Below the pieces are notes generated by a model, which made no database searches, was not told the DNA's origin, and was given only the letters and a program-made list of their open reading frames with translations. Made by a program: the position numbers and the translations under genes. From the NCBI RefSeq assembly GCF_002209355.2, contig NZ_CP106855.1, forward strand, positions 2,418,001 through 2,482,000: a stretch of DNA of 64,000 bases. The letters run 5' to 3'. Of this stretch, positions 33,769 to 42,414 are shown piece by piece. This DNA is from Bdellovibrio sp. SKB1291214 (GTDB taxonomy: Bacteria > Bdellovibrionota > Bdellovibrionia > Bdellovibrionales > Bdellovibrionaceae). Each line of letters begins with the position of its first letter. The first letter of the stretch is position 1.

Positions 33769-34329
33769 TTACGCATCCTCGCGCTGAATAAAACAGCCGA
33801 GGGCGCGGCCCTCTTTCATCCGCACTGTTTTTCCAGCCTGCAGATCTTCCAAAGCGTCCTTTAAGAATTGTTTTTTCGCCGAGGGGCCCACGTGACTGTC
33901 CGTCACTCCACCTTGATACAACACCTCTCCTGCAGGGCTTAGGACGAAAGCGTGAGGTGTTTTTAATGCTCCCAATTCATTGGCCAAACGGGACTTTGAA
34001 TCTTGAATGACAGGAAATGGTAAAGATGCTTCTGCGAAATGATTTTTTGTAACCTCAGAAGTTTCATCTGAGTTCGAGTGAACCGCGATAAAATTAAAAT
34101 CTTTATACTGTGCGGACATGTCTTTCAGTAAAGACTCGTGACTGGCAGAGCACGGGCACTTCGCTGACATGAAAATCACCACGGTCCCTTTCTTAGCTGA
34201 TTTCGTTTCCAGATGAACAAATTTGCCATTTAACACATCTGTTCCATCAACAGACGTGAGTTGTTTGGTGGTCGCAAAAACATTTACTGACACCAATGCG
34301 ATCGATAGGAGAAGAAGGATTTGTTTCAT
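33769..34329 (-). CDS. Secreted thioredoxin-fold redoxin (AhpC/TSA-like)
   Basis: 186 residues; AAGGA lies 4-5 bases before the ATG. A signal peptide (about 1-19, V-F-A) is followed by a redoxin domain with S-A-K-C-P-C-S-A-S-H (a CPC active-site-like motif near residue 60), F-I-A-V-H-S-N, F-P-V-I-Q-D-S, and T-P-H-A-F-V-L-S, the cis-Pro segment. It probably acts in periplasmic thiol or peroxide chemistry. It is first in the operon with the YtkA-like lipoprotein and the CCGGG outer-membrane protein, and divergent from the SpecificRecomb gene. Confidence 0.82.
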   Translation of the reverse strand: MKQILLLLSIALVSVNVFATTKQLTSVDGTDVLNGKFVHLETKSAKKGTVVIFMSAKCPCSASHESLLKDMSAQYKDFNFIAVHSNSDETSEVTKNHFAEASLPFPVIQDSKSRLANELGALKTPHAFVLSPAGEVLYQGGVTDSHVGPSAKKQFLKDALEDLQAGKTVRMKEGRALGCFIQREDA

Positions 34330-34439
34330 GCAGTCCTTCTAACACAGGGGGTCTTACTAGCCTAGAATGCAAATCGTTGCACCCACCATTTTGACGCGCC
34401 TTGCTTGCAGGTTCTGCGGCTCTCGTGCAAAATTCCCCT

Positions 34440-36530
34440 ATGTTTGAGCAACTTCGCAAGTATTTCCATCGTTTTAAGCTTCACAGACAACGCGGTAACA
34501 TTCACAGTGATTTAGATGCGCTTTTAAGTTTTGCCGCTGATCAAAAACAACTCGAAGACCAACTTCACTGGTTGGTAAATCTTTTGCGCTGGATTCGCTA
34601 TGAGGGCACAGCAGTCGAGGGACTGGATAATACTTCGGGGCATATTCAAATCGCGCGACTGCGATTTGTGTTGATGGTGTTAGATCGCAATCCTGAATGG
34701 AAACGCGATGTCGCGATTATCCTGAGATCGGTCATTAAAAACGTCAGTGGTCTTGAACTTTACACGGAAACAGGACTGCCTCACGAAGTCGGTATCATTG
34801 GCGAGTTTTTTGATCGTATGCTGATGAAGATCTTGCCAAGTCCGCCCTTGGATCACGAGCTGGGTTATTTGTTTTGGGAGTTATTTCCAAGTGTAAAAGA
34901 TCCGGTTTGGATTGCATCGATTGATCATGTTTTATTCGATAAGTTAGTGGAGCTATTCAATTACCACGTCGATCCCGCCGAAGCCGATTGGAATCGTATG
35001 GACCGGGACATGGAAGACGCTTTGATTTATCTGGGAATCCAGGTGCGCGCCATTGGTTTGTCTCCAGCCATTCGTCATCGCCTGGATAAACAATCCTTCC
35101 GCGACTCTGCGTTTTTCAATGTCGTACGGGTCTTGGAAGAGTTTTTGGCCGCTCATCAATCAGGAAAACCAGAGATCTTTTTTGAAAAAGCATCACGTCT
35201 CCGCTTGATCGTGTGGGAGTGTCGTCGCGAACTGACTCAAGTTTACAAACACTTGGACGAGTACGGGGTAAGCATCAATTTGGTTTTCCAAATGACTCGC
35301 TTAAGAATTTTCCTTCAACGTATCGATAGCTTGGTTGATATTTTGATCACGGATGTTCCTGACGCTAAAAAGGTCACGTTTTTCCTCGCAGGCTTGATCG
35401 AAGAAAATCATGAGCTGCAAAGTGTGGGAGCATTGTTCTCTCAAAATATTAATTTGCTGGCGAAAAAAGTCGTCGAGCGTGCCGCAGAAACAGGTGAGCA
35501 TTACATCACTCGTACCAAAGAAGAATACCGTCGCATGGTTGCGGCGGCCAGCGGCGGTGGTTTTGTAACTGCATTTACTGTTTATATAAAAGTTGGAATT
35601 TTAGCGACGGGTTTGCCGGAGTTTATGATCGGGGTTTTAGCCTCTACAAACTACGCGGTCAGTTTCATTATTATCCATCTTGCCGGGTTCACGCTGGGAA
35701 CGAAACAACCCGCAATGACGGGACCGGCCCTGGCGGAACAAATGCGAGACGTGGATTCCGAAGAGGGGATGGAAAAACTAGTGGATCAAATCGCTCATTT
35801 GATTCGCTCTCAAGTGGCAGCCGTCGGCGGAAATATTTTGTTGGTAGTCCCAACAACTCTATTAATAGATGCGATTTATTTCCTAGCCTCCGGAAAGCAC
35901 ATCATGTCTGAAGCAACGGCGATGAAGGCTTTCACTTCCGTTGATATTCTCGGACCTGCTATCTTTTACGCTGCCTTCACCGGAATTTTGCTGTGGCTTT
36001 CAAGTTTGTTTGCGGGTTGGGGCGATAACTGGTTTGCGCTGAATGCTCTTCGTACTCGTTTGGCGCGAAGTCCAACACTGATGACGATCTTTGGTAAAAT
36101 CGGTGCCCGCAGAATCGCGACCTTCTTTGAAAAGAACATTTCGGGTCTGTTGGGGAATGGTTCTTTGGGTATTTTATTAGGGATGACTCCCGAGGTGATG
36201 CATTTCATTGGTATTCCTTTGGATGTGCGCCACGTAACTCTGTCTTCGGGGACAATGGGTGCAGCTATGCCGGTTATGGGAGTGGCTTTCATGAAGACTT
36301 GGATTTTCTGGAGAGCGGTGATCGGTGTGTTATGCATTGGTTTCTTTAACGTATCAGTGAGTTTTGCCATGGCCTTTATGGTGGCAATTAAAGCCCGTGG
36401 CGTGAACACACCCACTCGTCGCGCGATTCGCAAGGCGGTCTTCCGTCGTCTTTTGAATCAACCACTCAGCTTCATTTTGCCTGTGGGTAAAACCGTCGTG
36501 AATTCCACATCGGGTGGTCCTTCTCACTAA
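34440..36530 (+). CDS. SpecificRecomb (gcr-like) family membrane protein
   Basis: 696 residues from ATG 34440 (first in-frame ATG; an earlier TTG at 34401 gives no recognisable sequence). The family (Pfam name 'site-specific recombinase', related to gonococcal gcr) is recognised by its long soluble helical N-terminal half and a C-terminal half with at least six transmembrane helices, including G-T-K-Q-P-A-M-T-G and the S-S-G-T-M-G-A-A segment. Despite the name it has no recombinase motifs and looks like an inner-membrane protein of unknown function. Monocistronic with a terminator. Confidence 0.78.
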   Translation: MFEQLRKYFHRFKLHRQRGNIHSDLDALLSFAADQKQLEDQLHWLVNLLRWIRYEGTAVEGLDNTSGHIQIARLRFVLMVLDRNPEWKRDVAIILRSVIKNVSGLELYTETGLPHEVGIIGEFFDRMLMKILPSPPLDHELGYLFWELFPSVKDPVWIASIDHVLFDKLVELFNYHVDPAEADWNRMDRDMEDALIYLGIQVRAIGLSPAIRHRLDKQSFRDSAFFNVVRVLEEFLAAHQSGKPEIFFEKASRLRLIVWECRRELTQVYKHLDEYGVSINLVFQMTRLRIFLQRIDSLVDILITDVPDAKKVTFFLAGLIEENHELQSVGALFSQNINLLAKKVVERAAETGEHYITRTKEEYRRMVAAASGGGFVTAFTVYIKVGILATGLPEFMIGVLASTNYAVSFIIIHLAGFTLGTKQPAMTGPALAEQMRDVDSEEGMEKLVDQIAHLIRSQVAAVGGNILLVVPTTLLIDAIYFLASGKHIMSEATAMKAFTSVDILGPAIFYAAFTGILLWLSSLFAGWGDNWFALNALRTRLARSPTLMTIFGKIGARRIATFFEKNISGLLGNGSLGILLGMTPEVMHFIGIPLDVRHVTLSSGTMGAAMPVMGVAFMKTWIFWRAVIGVLCIGFFNVSVSFAMAFMVAIKARGVNTPTRRAIRKAVFRRLLNQPLSFILPVGKTVVNSTSGGPSH

Positions 36531-36566
36531 TTTGGATGCTTAAGTTTTGCTCATTATCATATTTTA

Positions 36567-36600
36567 AACACCGCAATGCGTCGCTTGCGGTGTTTTAATT
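36567..36600 (+). terminator. Rho-independent terminator
   Basis: AACACCGCAA pairs with TTGCGGTGTT followed by a short T run. The next about 270 bases to the subtilisin gene show no convincing ORF. They must hold its promoter, but no good -35/-10 pair stands out. Confidence 0.75.
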
Positions 36601-36868
36601 TTAAGCACACACAACGAGTAAAAATTGGGTCTTCCATAAGCACTTCTAATACTTAAGCGCGAAATGGTTCTAGTTTTGAGTTGAGTGCCATTTTGGAACT
36701 GCAATGTTTTGCGAATGCTTTGACAGACAATTTCACTTTTTAAAGGCTCAAAAAAAAATTCAGGTGGTTCCAAAACAGTACTTGATAAAATGTTCAGCAT
36801 GAAATGAAGTGCCTCTCCATAAGGACTTCTAAAGGGTGAAGTCCACGGAATTAGGGGGGACCTATTCA

Positions 36869-38488
36869 ATGAAACTTAATTTGTTTTCACTTATCCTTTC
36901 TCTGTTGGTTGCGACATCTGCTCATGCTGAGCGCGTTATCGTTATCATGAAAGACTCACAAACGTTCCAAGCTGCTCACATGGCCTATAAGTCTAAAGGT
37001 TCTGGCGCTCTTAGAACTGGTAAAGCAGTAGCAACTCCCGTTGACGCTGATATCGAACAATCACTTGAAAACTTGAACACGTTGATCGTGAATGCAAGAA
37101 ACGAAAACGAAATCTCTAAACTTCAAAACGACCCAGCAGTTGCTTACGTTGAAAAAGAAGTTTTCCACCCAGCACCACTTCCAGTGGCAGGTTGGTTGTC
37201 TACTCCTGTTAAAAACACTCCGACAGTTCCAGGCGCTAAAACTCCATGGGGGATTATGGCAGTTAAAGCTCCTCAAGCTTGGGCGAAATCAAATCAAGGT
37301 CAAGGCGCTCGCGTTCTTGTTCTAGATACTGGTATTGATCAAAATCACCCATCTTTGAAAGCAAACTTTGAAGCTGGTAAAGACTTTACTGGTGAATCAG
37401 ACGGCTCTGATTTCTCTGATAAAGTAGGTCACGGTTCACACTGCTCTGGTACGATTGCAGGTGTCTTGGATAACAACGGTTTTACAGGTGTTGCTCCTCA
37501 AGCGAAAATTTTGATGGGTCGCGTGTGCTCTGAAAACGGTTGCTCGAATGCAGCTATCGCAGCGGGTATCAACTGGGGTATCACTCAAAAAGTTGATGTT
37601 ATCTCTATGTCACTGGGTGGCGCATGGTCGACTCCAGGTGAGCGCGATGCTATCGCAAAAGCAGCTAAAGCAGGTCTTACTGTTGTAGCAGCTTCTGGTA
37701 ACGATGGTTCTGCTAAAGTTTCTTACCCTGCAGCTCTTCCAACTGTTATCGCGGTTGGCGCAGTAAACAGCGATCTTAAGAAAACTGATTTCTCTCAATA
37801 CGGTCCTGAGTTGGCAGTTGTTGCTCCAGGTGCAGCGGTAGTTTCTACAGTTCCACAAGGTACGGGTCGTGAATCTTCGGTTGAAATCGTAGTGGGTGGT
37901 AAATCTGCGAAAGTGAACTCTACAACTTTCCAAGGTGCTCGTGAAGTTTTGAAAGCTGAAACGAACACATTGGTTGATTGCGGTCTGGGTAAAGACACTG
38001 ACTTTGCTGGCAAAAACGTGAAGGGTAAATACGCTCTTATCGGTCGCGGCGAAATCAACTTCTCTGTGAAAATCCAAAACGCTATCAAAGCGGGTGCATT
38101 GGGTGCAGTTATCTATAACAACGCTCCTGGTTTGATCCAAGGTGCTCTGACGTCTGACGGTACAGTTCTTCCAGTGGCTGTGTTCATGATCGAACAAGAC
38201 ATGGGTAAGAAAATCCAAGCTTCTTTGGCAGCAGGCACTGAAGTTAAAGCGACTCTTCAAACAGTTGCGACGGACTATGCAGCTTTCGATGGTACTTCAA
38301 TGGCAACTCCGCACGTTGCTGGTGTTGTAGCTCTTATCAAAGCGGCTAACAAAAACCTTAACGGTGCACAAGTTAAGCAAATCTTGCAATCTACTGCGAC
38401 TCAATTGGGTCCTAACAATAATAACGAATACGGTGCAGGTATCGTTAATGCGGAAGCTGCAGTTTCTGCTGCTCTTTCAGCAAAATAA
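36869..38488 (+). CDS. Subtilisin-like (S8) secreted serine protease with PA-domain insert
   Basis: 539 residues from ATG 36869 (GGGGGG about 8 bases upstream). Signal peptide 1-20 (A-H-A), then an inhibitor I9-like propeptide (about 21-100). The S8 catalytic domain has Asp in V-L-D-T-G-I-D, His in G-H-G-S-H-C-S-G-T, Asn in A-A-S-G-N-D-G and Ser in G-T-S-M-A-T-P-H-V-A-G. Between the Asn and Ser regions sits a PA-type insert (about 340-460, with G-K-Y-A-L-I-G-R-G), often used for substrate access. Codons are strongly T-ending and uniform, more so than its neighbours, pointing to high expression. It is an extracellular or periplasmic protease. Confidence 0.95.
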   Translation: MKLNLFSLILSLLVATSAHAERVIVIMKDSQTFQAAHMAYKSKGSGALRTGKAVATPVDADIEQSLENLNTLIVNARNENEISKLQNDPAVAYVEKEVFHPAPLPVAGWLSTPVKNTPTVPGAKTPWGIMAVKAPQAWAKSNQGQGARVLVLDTGIDQNHPSLKANFEAGKDFTGESDGSDFSDKVGHGSHCSGTIAGVLDNNGFTGVAPQAKILMGRVCSENGCSNAAIAAGINWGITQKVDVISMSLGGAWSTPGERDAIAKAAKAGLTVVAASGNDGSAKVSYPAALPTVIAVGAVNSDLKKTDFSQYGPELAVVAPGAAVVSTVPQGTGRESSVEIVVGGKSAKVNSTTFQGAREVLKAETNTLVDCGLGKDTDFAGKNVKGKYALIGRGEINFSVKIQNAIKAGALGAVIYNNAPGLIQGALTSDGTVLPVAVFMIEQDMGKKIQASLAAGTEVKATLQTVATDYAAFDGTSMATPHVAGVVALIKAANKNLNGAQVKQILQSTATQLGPNNNNEYGAGIVNAEAAVSAALSAK

Positions 38489-38518
38489 TCTGAGTTTTAA
38501 AAATTAGATTTTAAATGA

Positions 38519-38546
38519 GGCTCGCAGGGATTGCGGGCCTTTTTTA
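38519..38546 (+). terminator. Rho-independent terminator
   Basis: GGCTCGCA pairs with TGCGGGCC (one T-G wobble) followed by TTTTTTATT. It closes the subtilisin transcript. Confidence 0.88.
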
Positions 38547-38547
38547 T

Positions 38548-38652
38548 TAAAAGCGGTGACAATGGCCTGACTGCTTCGTCGGGCATTGAGCCCGCCTGCT
38601 CTGCGCGGGGATGTCCCTCCGCCTTGCATTCAAACCATTTTGACCGCTTTTA
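38548..38652. repeat. Structured inverted-repeat element
   Basis: The outer arms TAAAAGCGGTGACAATGG (38548-38565) and its near-complement at 38635-38652 (16 of 18 matching) enclose about 69 bases. Inside are two further hairpins: GGGC-attga-GCCC near 38581-38593 and GCGG...CCGC near 38604-38622. The layout is that of a cloverleaf-like intergenic repeat (REP/MITE-type) or a structured RNA. No second copy is seen in this window. Confidence 0.6.
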
Positions 38653-38672
38653 GTTGTTAAGTTTTGCATTGC

Positions 38673-38690
38673 TCCCTCCTTGGGGAGGGC
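38673..38690 (+). promoter_or_regulatory. Hairpin covering a Shine-Dalgarno-like G-rich stretch
   Basis: CCCTCC (38674-38679) pairs with GGAGGG (38684-38689) around TTGG. GGGGAGGG is the only Shine-Dalgarno-like sequence upstream of the antiporter ATG at 38704, although its spacing (about 14 bases) is long. Confidence 0.4.
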
Positions 38691-38703
38691 TTAACCTTAG
38701 TGA

Positions 38704-40923
38704 ATGCATAGTCTTCCAGCATTGATCAGTGATTTGGCTCTTATTCTTGGTACCGCGGGTATCGTTACACTTCTCTTTAAAAGATTAAATCAGCCAGTGG
38801 TGCTTGGTTATTTAGTTGCGGGTTTCCTGATTGGCCCAAACGTCGGTCTTTTTGGTACTGTCAGCAGTTCTGAAGGCGTTCAGCTGTGGGCCGATATCGG
38901 TGTGATTTTTCTTTTGTTCGCCTTGGGCTTAGAGTTCAGTTTCAAAAAACTTTTCCGCGTGGGTGGTTCAGCAAGCTTCACGGCTTTGTTTGAAGTGGGT
39001 TTTATGACCATCATTGGTTTCACGACGGGGAAACTTTTGGGGTGGGATCTCATGGACTGCCTTTTCTTAGGCGGTATTTTGGGGATTTCTTCGACATCGA
39101 TTGCAATGCGTACCATTGATGAAATGGGTTTAAAGAATAAAAAGTTTGTTAGCATCGTGATGGGTGTTCTGGTTATCGAAGACCTTGTGGCGGTGATGCT
39201 TTTGGTCTTTTTGACTTCAATCGCTTTGACTCGCGAATTCGCGGGCAGTGACATGTTGTTATCATTCTTGAAGCTGGCATTTTACCTCTCACTTTGGTTT
39301 GTTGTGGGAATTTTCTGGTTACCCACGGCGCTTAAGAAAATGCAGAGCATGCTGAACGAAGAAACCCTTTTAGTGGTGGCTGTTGGGCTTTGCTTGGCAA
39401 TGGTGGTCTTTGCCGTGAAGGTGGGATTCTCGGCGGCATTGGGTGCGTTTATCACGGGTTCGATCTTAGCTGAAACTATCGAAGGCGAACGTATTCATCA
39501 CCTTGTCACTCCCATTAAAACATTATTTTCGGCGGTGTTTTTTATATCGGTAGGAATGTTGATCGATCCTGATGTGATTGCCACTCATTGGCAGGTCATT
39601 GTCCTGTTATCAGTTTTGGTGCTGATCGGAAAAACCTTGGGCGTGACCGTCGGCGCGGTTTTATCCGGACAAACTTTGAAATCCAGTTTGCAAACCGGGA
39701 TGACCTTGTCTCAGATTGGCGAATTCTCATTTATTATCGCGACGGTCGGGGTGGGTTTTAAAGTCGTTAGGCCCGAGCTGTATCCCTTAGCTGTTTCAGT
39801 CAGCGTAGTGACTGCCTTTACAACTCCCTTCATGATTCGTATGGCAGATGGGACGTACAAGTTTTTAGAAAAGAAAATGCCCACTGATTTTATCCAGGCC
39901 CTGGATCGTTACTCCATGTTTTCGTTCACGATGGCGGCTCACAAGGAATCTCGTGATCAGGTTCGTGCTTATGTGTTTAAAATTTTCTTAAATGCCGTGA
40001 TTGTGATCGGTGTGTTTTTATTGATGGCAAAAGTGACGTTGCCCTATTTGCTAAACCACCAAGTCGAGGAGGGGTCTGCAAAGTTCCTGACTCTGACGGC
40101 AACCCTGATCATGAGTTCTCCGTTTTTATGGGCCTTGGCGTTTGGTCGCACTAAGCAGTTTGATAGCTTGGTGGCGGGTGATGGTCGTGGGACGCAAAAC
40201 TATGTCTTCATTATTTCTCGAGTCATGGTAGCTGTCGGATTAGTTGGAGCGATGGTGGCACAGTTTGTACCACTGGGATGGGCCTTGGGGATTACCGCGT
40301 GGATGGCTGTTGTCGTGGGTTATGTTTTGTCGACCAAGCTTCGCGCCATCTATCAGTGGTTTGAAAATCGCTTTATCACGAACCTGACGGAAGAAGTTCA
40401 CAAGGTGACACCACGAACTCACACTCAAGCCCTGGCTCCTTGGGATGCCCATTTGACAGAGTTCAAAGTTCCAGCGGAAGCGCAATATCTGGGAATTCCT
40501 TTAGCACAGCTTTCCATTCGCGAACGTTTCGGAGTGACGGTGGCTTTGATTGAACGCGGGCGTCGCAAGATCATGGCTCCGGGGCGCGATGTGATGTTGA
40601 TGCCTCAAGATATTGTGTTTGTGATTGGGAATGACGATCAGCTCGCAAACTTCAAAGGCTTCATCGATGCCGAACAGGATTATCAAAACCTGGATGAAGA
40701 CCTTTCTGAATACACGTTAGAAAAGTACATACTGACCGAGCAGTCTAAGTTCTTAGGTAAAACGATTCGCGACAGCGGACTTCGTGAAAGCACCAACGGA
40801 TTAGTGGTCGGTATCGAACGCGAGGGCGAGCGCATCTTAAACCCAGATTCCGGTGAAGTTCTAAAACTCAGCGATCTTCTATGGATCGTAGGCGATCGCT
40901 CCAGAATCCGGGATTTGGTGTAG
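38704..40923 (+). CDS. CPA2 cation/proton antiporter with two TrkA-C domains
   Basis: 739 residues. The Na+/H+-exchanger membrane domain (about 1-390) carries V-L-G-Y-L-V-A-G-F-L-I-G-P and L-L-F-A-L-G-L-E-F, plus G-I-L-G-I-S-S-T-S-I-A in the transport core. More hydrophobic helices follow (about 430-540), and the C-terminus has two TrkA-C-like beta domains (about 575-660 and 665-735; P-A-E-A-Q-Y-L-G-I-P-L and S-K-F-L-G-K-T-I-R). Unlike the antiporter at 25897, it has no Rossmann TrkA-N domain. It exchanges K+ or Na+ for H+ across the inner membrane. Monocistronic. Confidence 0.9.
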   Translation: MHSLPALISDLALILGTAGIVTLLFKRLNQPVVLGYLVAGFLIGPNVGLFGTVSSSEGVQLWADIGVIFLLFALGLEFSFKKLFRVGGSASFTALFEVGFMTIIGFTTGKLLGWDLMDCLFLGGILGISSTSIAMRTIDEMGLKNKKFVSIVMGVLVIEDLVAVMLLVFLTSIALTREFAGSDMLLSFLKLAFYLSLWFVVGIFWLPTALKKMQSMLNEETLLVVAVGLCLAMVVFAVKVGFSAALGAFITGSILAETIEGERIHHLVTPIKTLFSAVFFISVGMLIDPDVIATHWQVIVLLSVLVLIGKTLGVTVGAVLSGQTLKSSLQTGMTLSQIGEFSFIIATVGVGFKVVRPELYPLAVSVSVVTAFTTPFMIRMADGTYKFLEKKMPTDFIQALDRYSMFSFTMAAHKESRDQVRAYVFKIFLNAVIVIGVFLLMAKVTLPYLLNHQVEEGSAKFLTLTATLIMSSPFLWALAFGRTKQFDSLVAGDGRGTQNYVFIISRVMVAVGLVGAMVAQFVPLGWALGITAWMAVVVGYVLSTKLRAIYQWFENRFITNLTEEVHKVTPRTHTQALAPWDAHLTEFKVPAEAQYLGIPLAQLSIRERFGVTVALIERGRRKIMAPGRDVMLMPQDIVFVIGNDDQLANFKGFIDAEQDYQNLDEDLSEYTLEKYILTEQSKFLGKTIRDSGLRESTNGLVVGIEREGERILNPDSGEVLKLSDLLWIVGDRSRIRDLV

Positions 40924-41058
40924 TTTTGAGTGTCATATTCGAGTGAGCTGTCTAAATTATGTCTATTTAGAGCTCCTCTAGGTCGATCTATTGATTTTGA
41001 GGATGGCACAAAACTGGCTATGTTTTCCATATCTAAATTTTGATTATGGAGAGCTCCC

Positions 41059-41715
41059 ATGAAAATGACCACGTTTGTAATTGCTTCTTTGCTCTTGGTC
41101 TTGAACTCTCATGCGTCTGAATCTGTGAGCAGCAAAGACGCCGAACTGAAAATAGAATCTAACAAGGCCTTAGTTTCATTATCGAGTGTGCTGAATATCC
41201 AGATCGGCAAACAGCCGATAGTGTTTCGCGGGATTGTTGAAAGTCTGTCTTTAAGTGAATCAGGCACTGCTGCCAACTTAAAGGGTGCGGTCGCAGAAGA
41301 CCTGGAATGCACGCTTTATATATCGGACTATCAAGGTCCTGGTGTTCATGTGGAGCTTTCGCGAAAAGGCAGTGATGAAGGCTCTCGTAAGTTCGTAACG
41401 AGTGTTCGCTTTGAAGGGTCTTATGAAGACGAAGACAACTTTACGAAAAGTTCAGCAGAGCTTTCAAATGGCAATGTAGCCATATCTCAACTTAAAATGT
41501 TTAAGACCTCTCTGGATTATCGCGGGGGAGGAACGTACAAAAGCAAGGCTCTAACGCAAATTACGATAGCCCCGATTATCGATGATCGCATCGAGAAGGT
41601 CGTTTTCGCAGATTATTTCCGTGACTCAGACTTTTGGAATCTGATCCCGATCCCTGTTATGAGTTCCTCCAAAGATACCGGCACATGCAAGGATCTAAAG
41701 CGAATCAATAGGTAA
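41059..41715 (+). CDS. Secreted protein of unknown function
   Basis: 218 residues with a signal peptide (about 1-19, S-H-A). The mature chain is charged and beta-strand rich with two Cys (about residues 83 and 213). No family is recognised. The Shine-Dalgarno is part of the palindrome GGAGAGCTCC (41048-41057). The last 11 bases overlap the convergent RAYT gene, and its stop codon TAG is formed at the start of the left REP-like palindrome. Confidence 0.7.
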   Translation: MKMTTFVIASLLLVLNSHASESVSSKDAELKIESNKALVSLSSVLNIQIGKQPIVFRGIVESLSLSESGTAANLKGAVAEDLECTLYISDYQGPGVHVELSRKGSDEGSRKFVTSVRFEGSYEDEDNFTKSSAELSNGNVAISQLKMFKTSLDYRGGGTYKSKALTQITIAPIIDDRIEKVVFADYFRDSDFWNLIPIPVMSSSKDTGTCKDLKRINR

Positions 41716-42358
41716 CAGTTCCCTTTCTGTACTGCGCTTCGTCTAACGGGCTTTTCTTTTTGGTTGAGGTTTTCGGAGGTGAAAACTCACGCCTGCGAAG
41801 CCCTTTCTGAATACTTTCTTCAATTTCTTTTTGAAAAGGCTCGTTAAGCCATTCGCAGTCGGGGGTTATTTTTGGTTTCTCTGGATGAAACCAATCAGCA
41901 AGATCCCAATGCCATTTGTGCGGTGAATTGTTTAGCGATGAGAAAAGATAGCCTTCAACCTTCTCGCATATACCTGCACGAACTGGGTTTCTAAAGACAT
42001 ATTTTATGCAATTCCAGTAGTAATCTTCGCGGTTAATTACTGACCACTTATACCGTCCACCGAAAAAGTGATTGATCCGCTGAGTGTCCTTGTTCGCTTT
42101 TCTTGCCACTTCTCGATGGAGGTACTTCATAGCTTCACCCAAGTTTTTCCGCGGCGTGCTTAAGATAAGGTGGTAGTGATTGGACATCAAAACGAATGAG
42201 TGAATCTCACAGTGGAACTGCTTTTTTAGCTCATGGAGGCATTCCAGAAAAATGGGCCATAGGAATGGATTTTCTAAATAAAAGTTCTCACGGTTATTAG
42301 ATCTATTTGTCACGTGATAGGGAAATTCGTCTGTAATTATTAATATTTTTCTTGGCAT
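41705..42358 (-). CDS. REP-associated tyrosine transposase (RAYT, IS200/Y1-like)
   Basis: 217 residues. The Y1-transposase-like fold is recognised by Y-H-V-T-N-R-S-N-N-R near the start, the HUH-type metal motif in M-S-N-H-Y-H-L-I-L, F-G-G-R-Y-K-W-S-V, and Y-V-F-R-N-P-V-R-A-G-I. RAYTs are single-copy, domesticated relatives of IS200 that act on nearby REP palindromes. Inverted REP-like sequences lie at both sides here. The protein ends in K-G-T-V-T-Y, encoded by the left palindrome. The ATG has AGAGG directly abutting it, a poor ribosome site. The catalytic Tyr could not be placed with certainty. Confidence 0.85.
   Translation of the reverse strand: MPRKILIITDEFPYHVTNRSNNRENFYLENPFLWPIFLECLHELKKQFHCEIHSFVLMSNHYHLILSTPRKNLGEAMKYLHREVARKANKDTQRINHFFGGRYKWSVINREDYYWNCIKYVFRNPVRAGICEKVEGYLFSSLNNSPHKWHWDLADWFHPEKPKITPDCEWLNEPFQKEIEESIQKGLRRREFSPPKTSTKKKSPLDEAQYRKGTVTY
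41711..41737. repeat. REP-like palindrome, left copy
   Basis: It begins GGTAACAGTTCCCTTT (41711-41726) and ends ACTGCGC (41731-41737). The same two blocks occur inverted at 42415-42446, flanking the RAYT gene. Read on the minus strand it encodes the RAYT C-terminus R-K-G-T-V-T. Confidence 0.75.
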
Positions 42359-42414
42359 CCTCTGGGCGAATGCTTGCAGCGGGCCAGGCCCTATATGGTA
42401 CCGATTGATTTATG

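Noticed and set aside
35966-36433. Long open frame on the minus strand (about 155 codons) inside the SpecificRecomb gene
   Set aside because: Antisense shadow of a strongly supported gene; no ribosome site and a non-protein-like composition.
36564-36869. Minus-strand frame of about 101 codons covering the gap before the subtilisin gene
   Set aside because: Starts at the subtilisin start region, has no ribosome site or recognisable sequence, and overlaps a terminator.
37610-38260. Minus-strand frame of about 216 codons inside the subtilisin gene
   Set aside because: Shadow of a codon-biased gene; its composition (Cys, Arg, Phe and Ser runs) mirrors the sense codons and no start site is visible.
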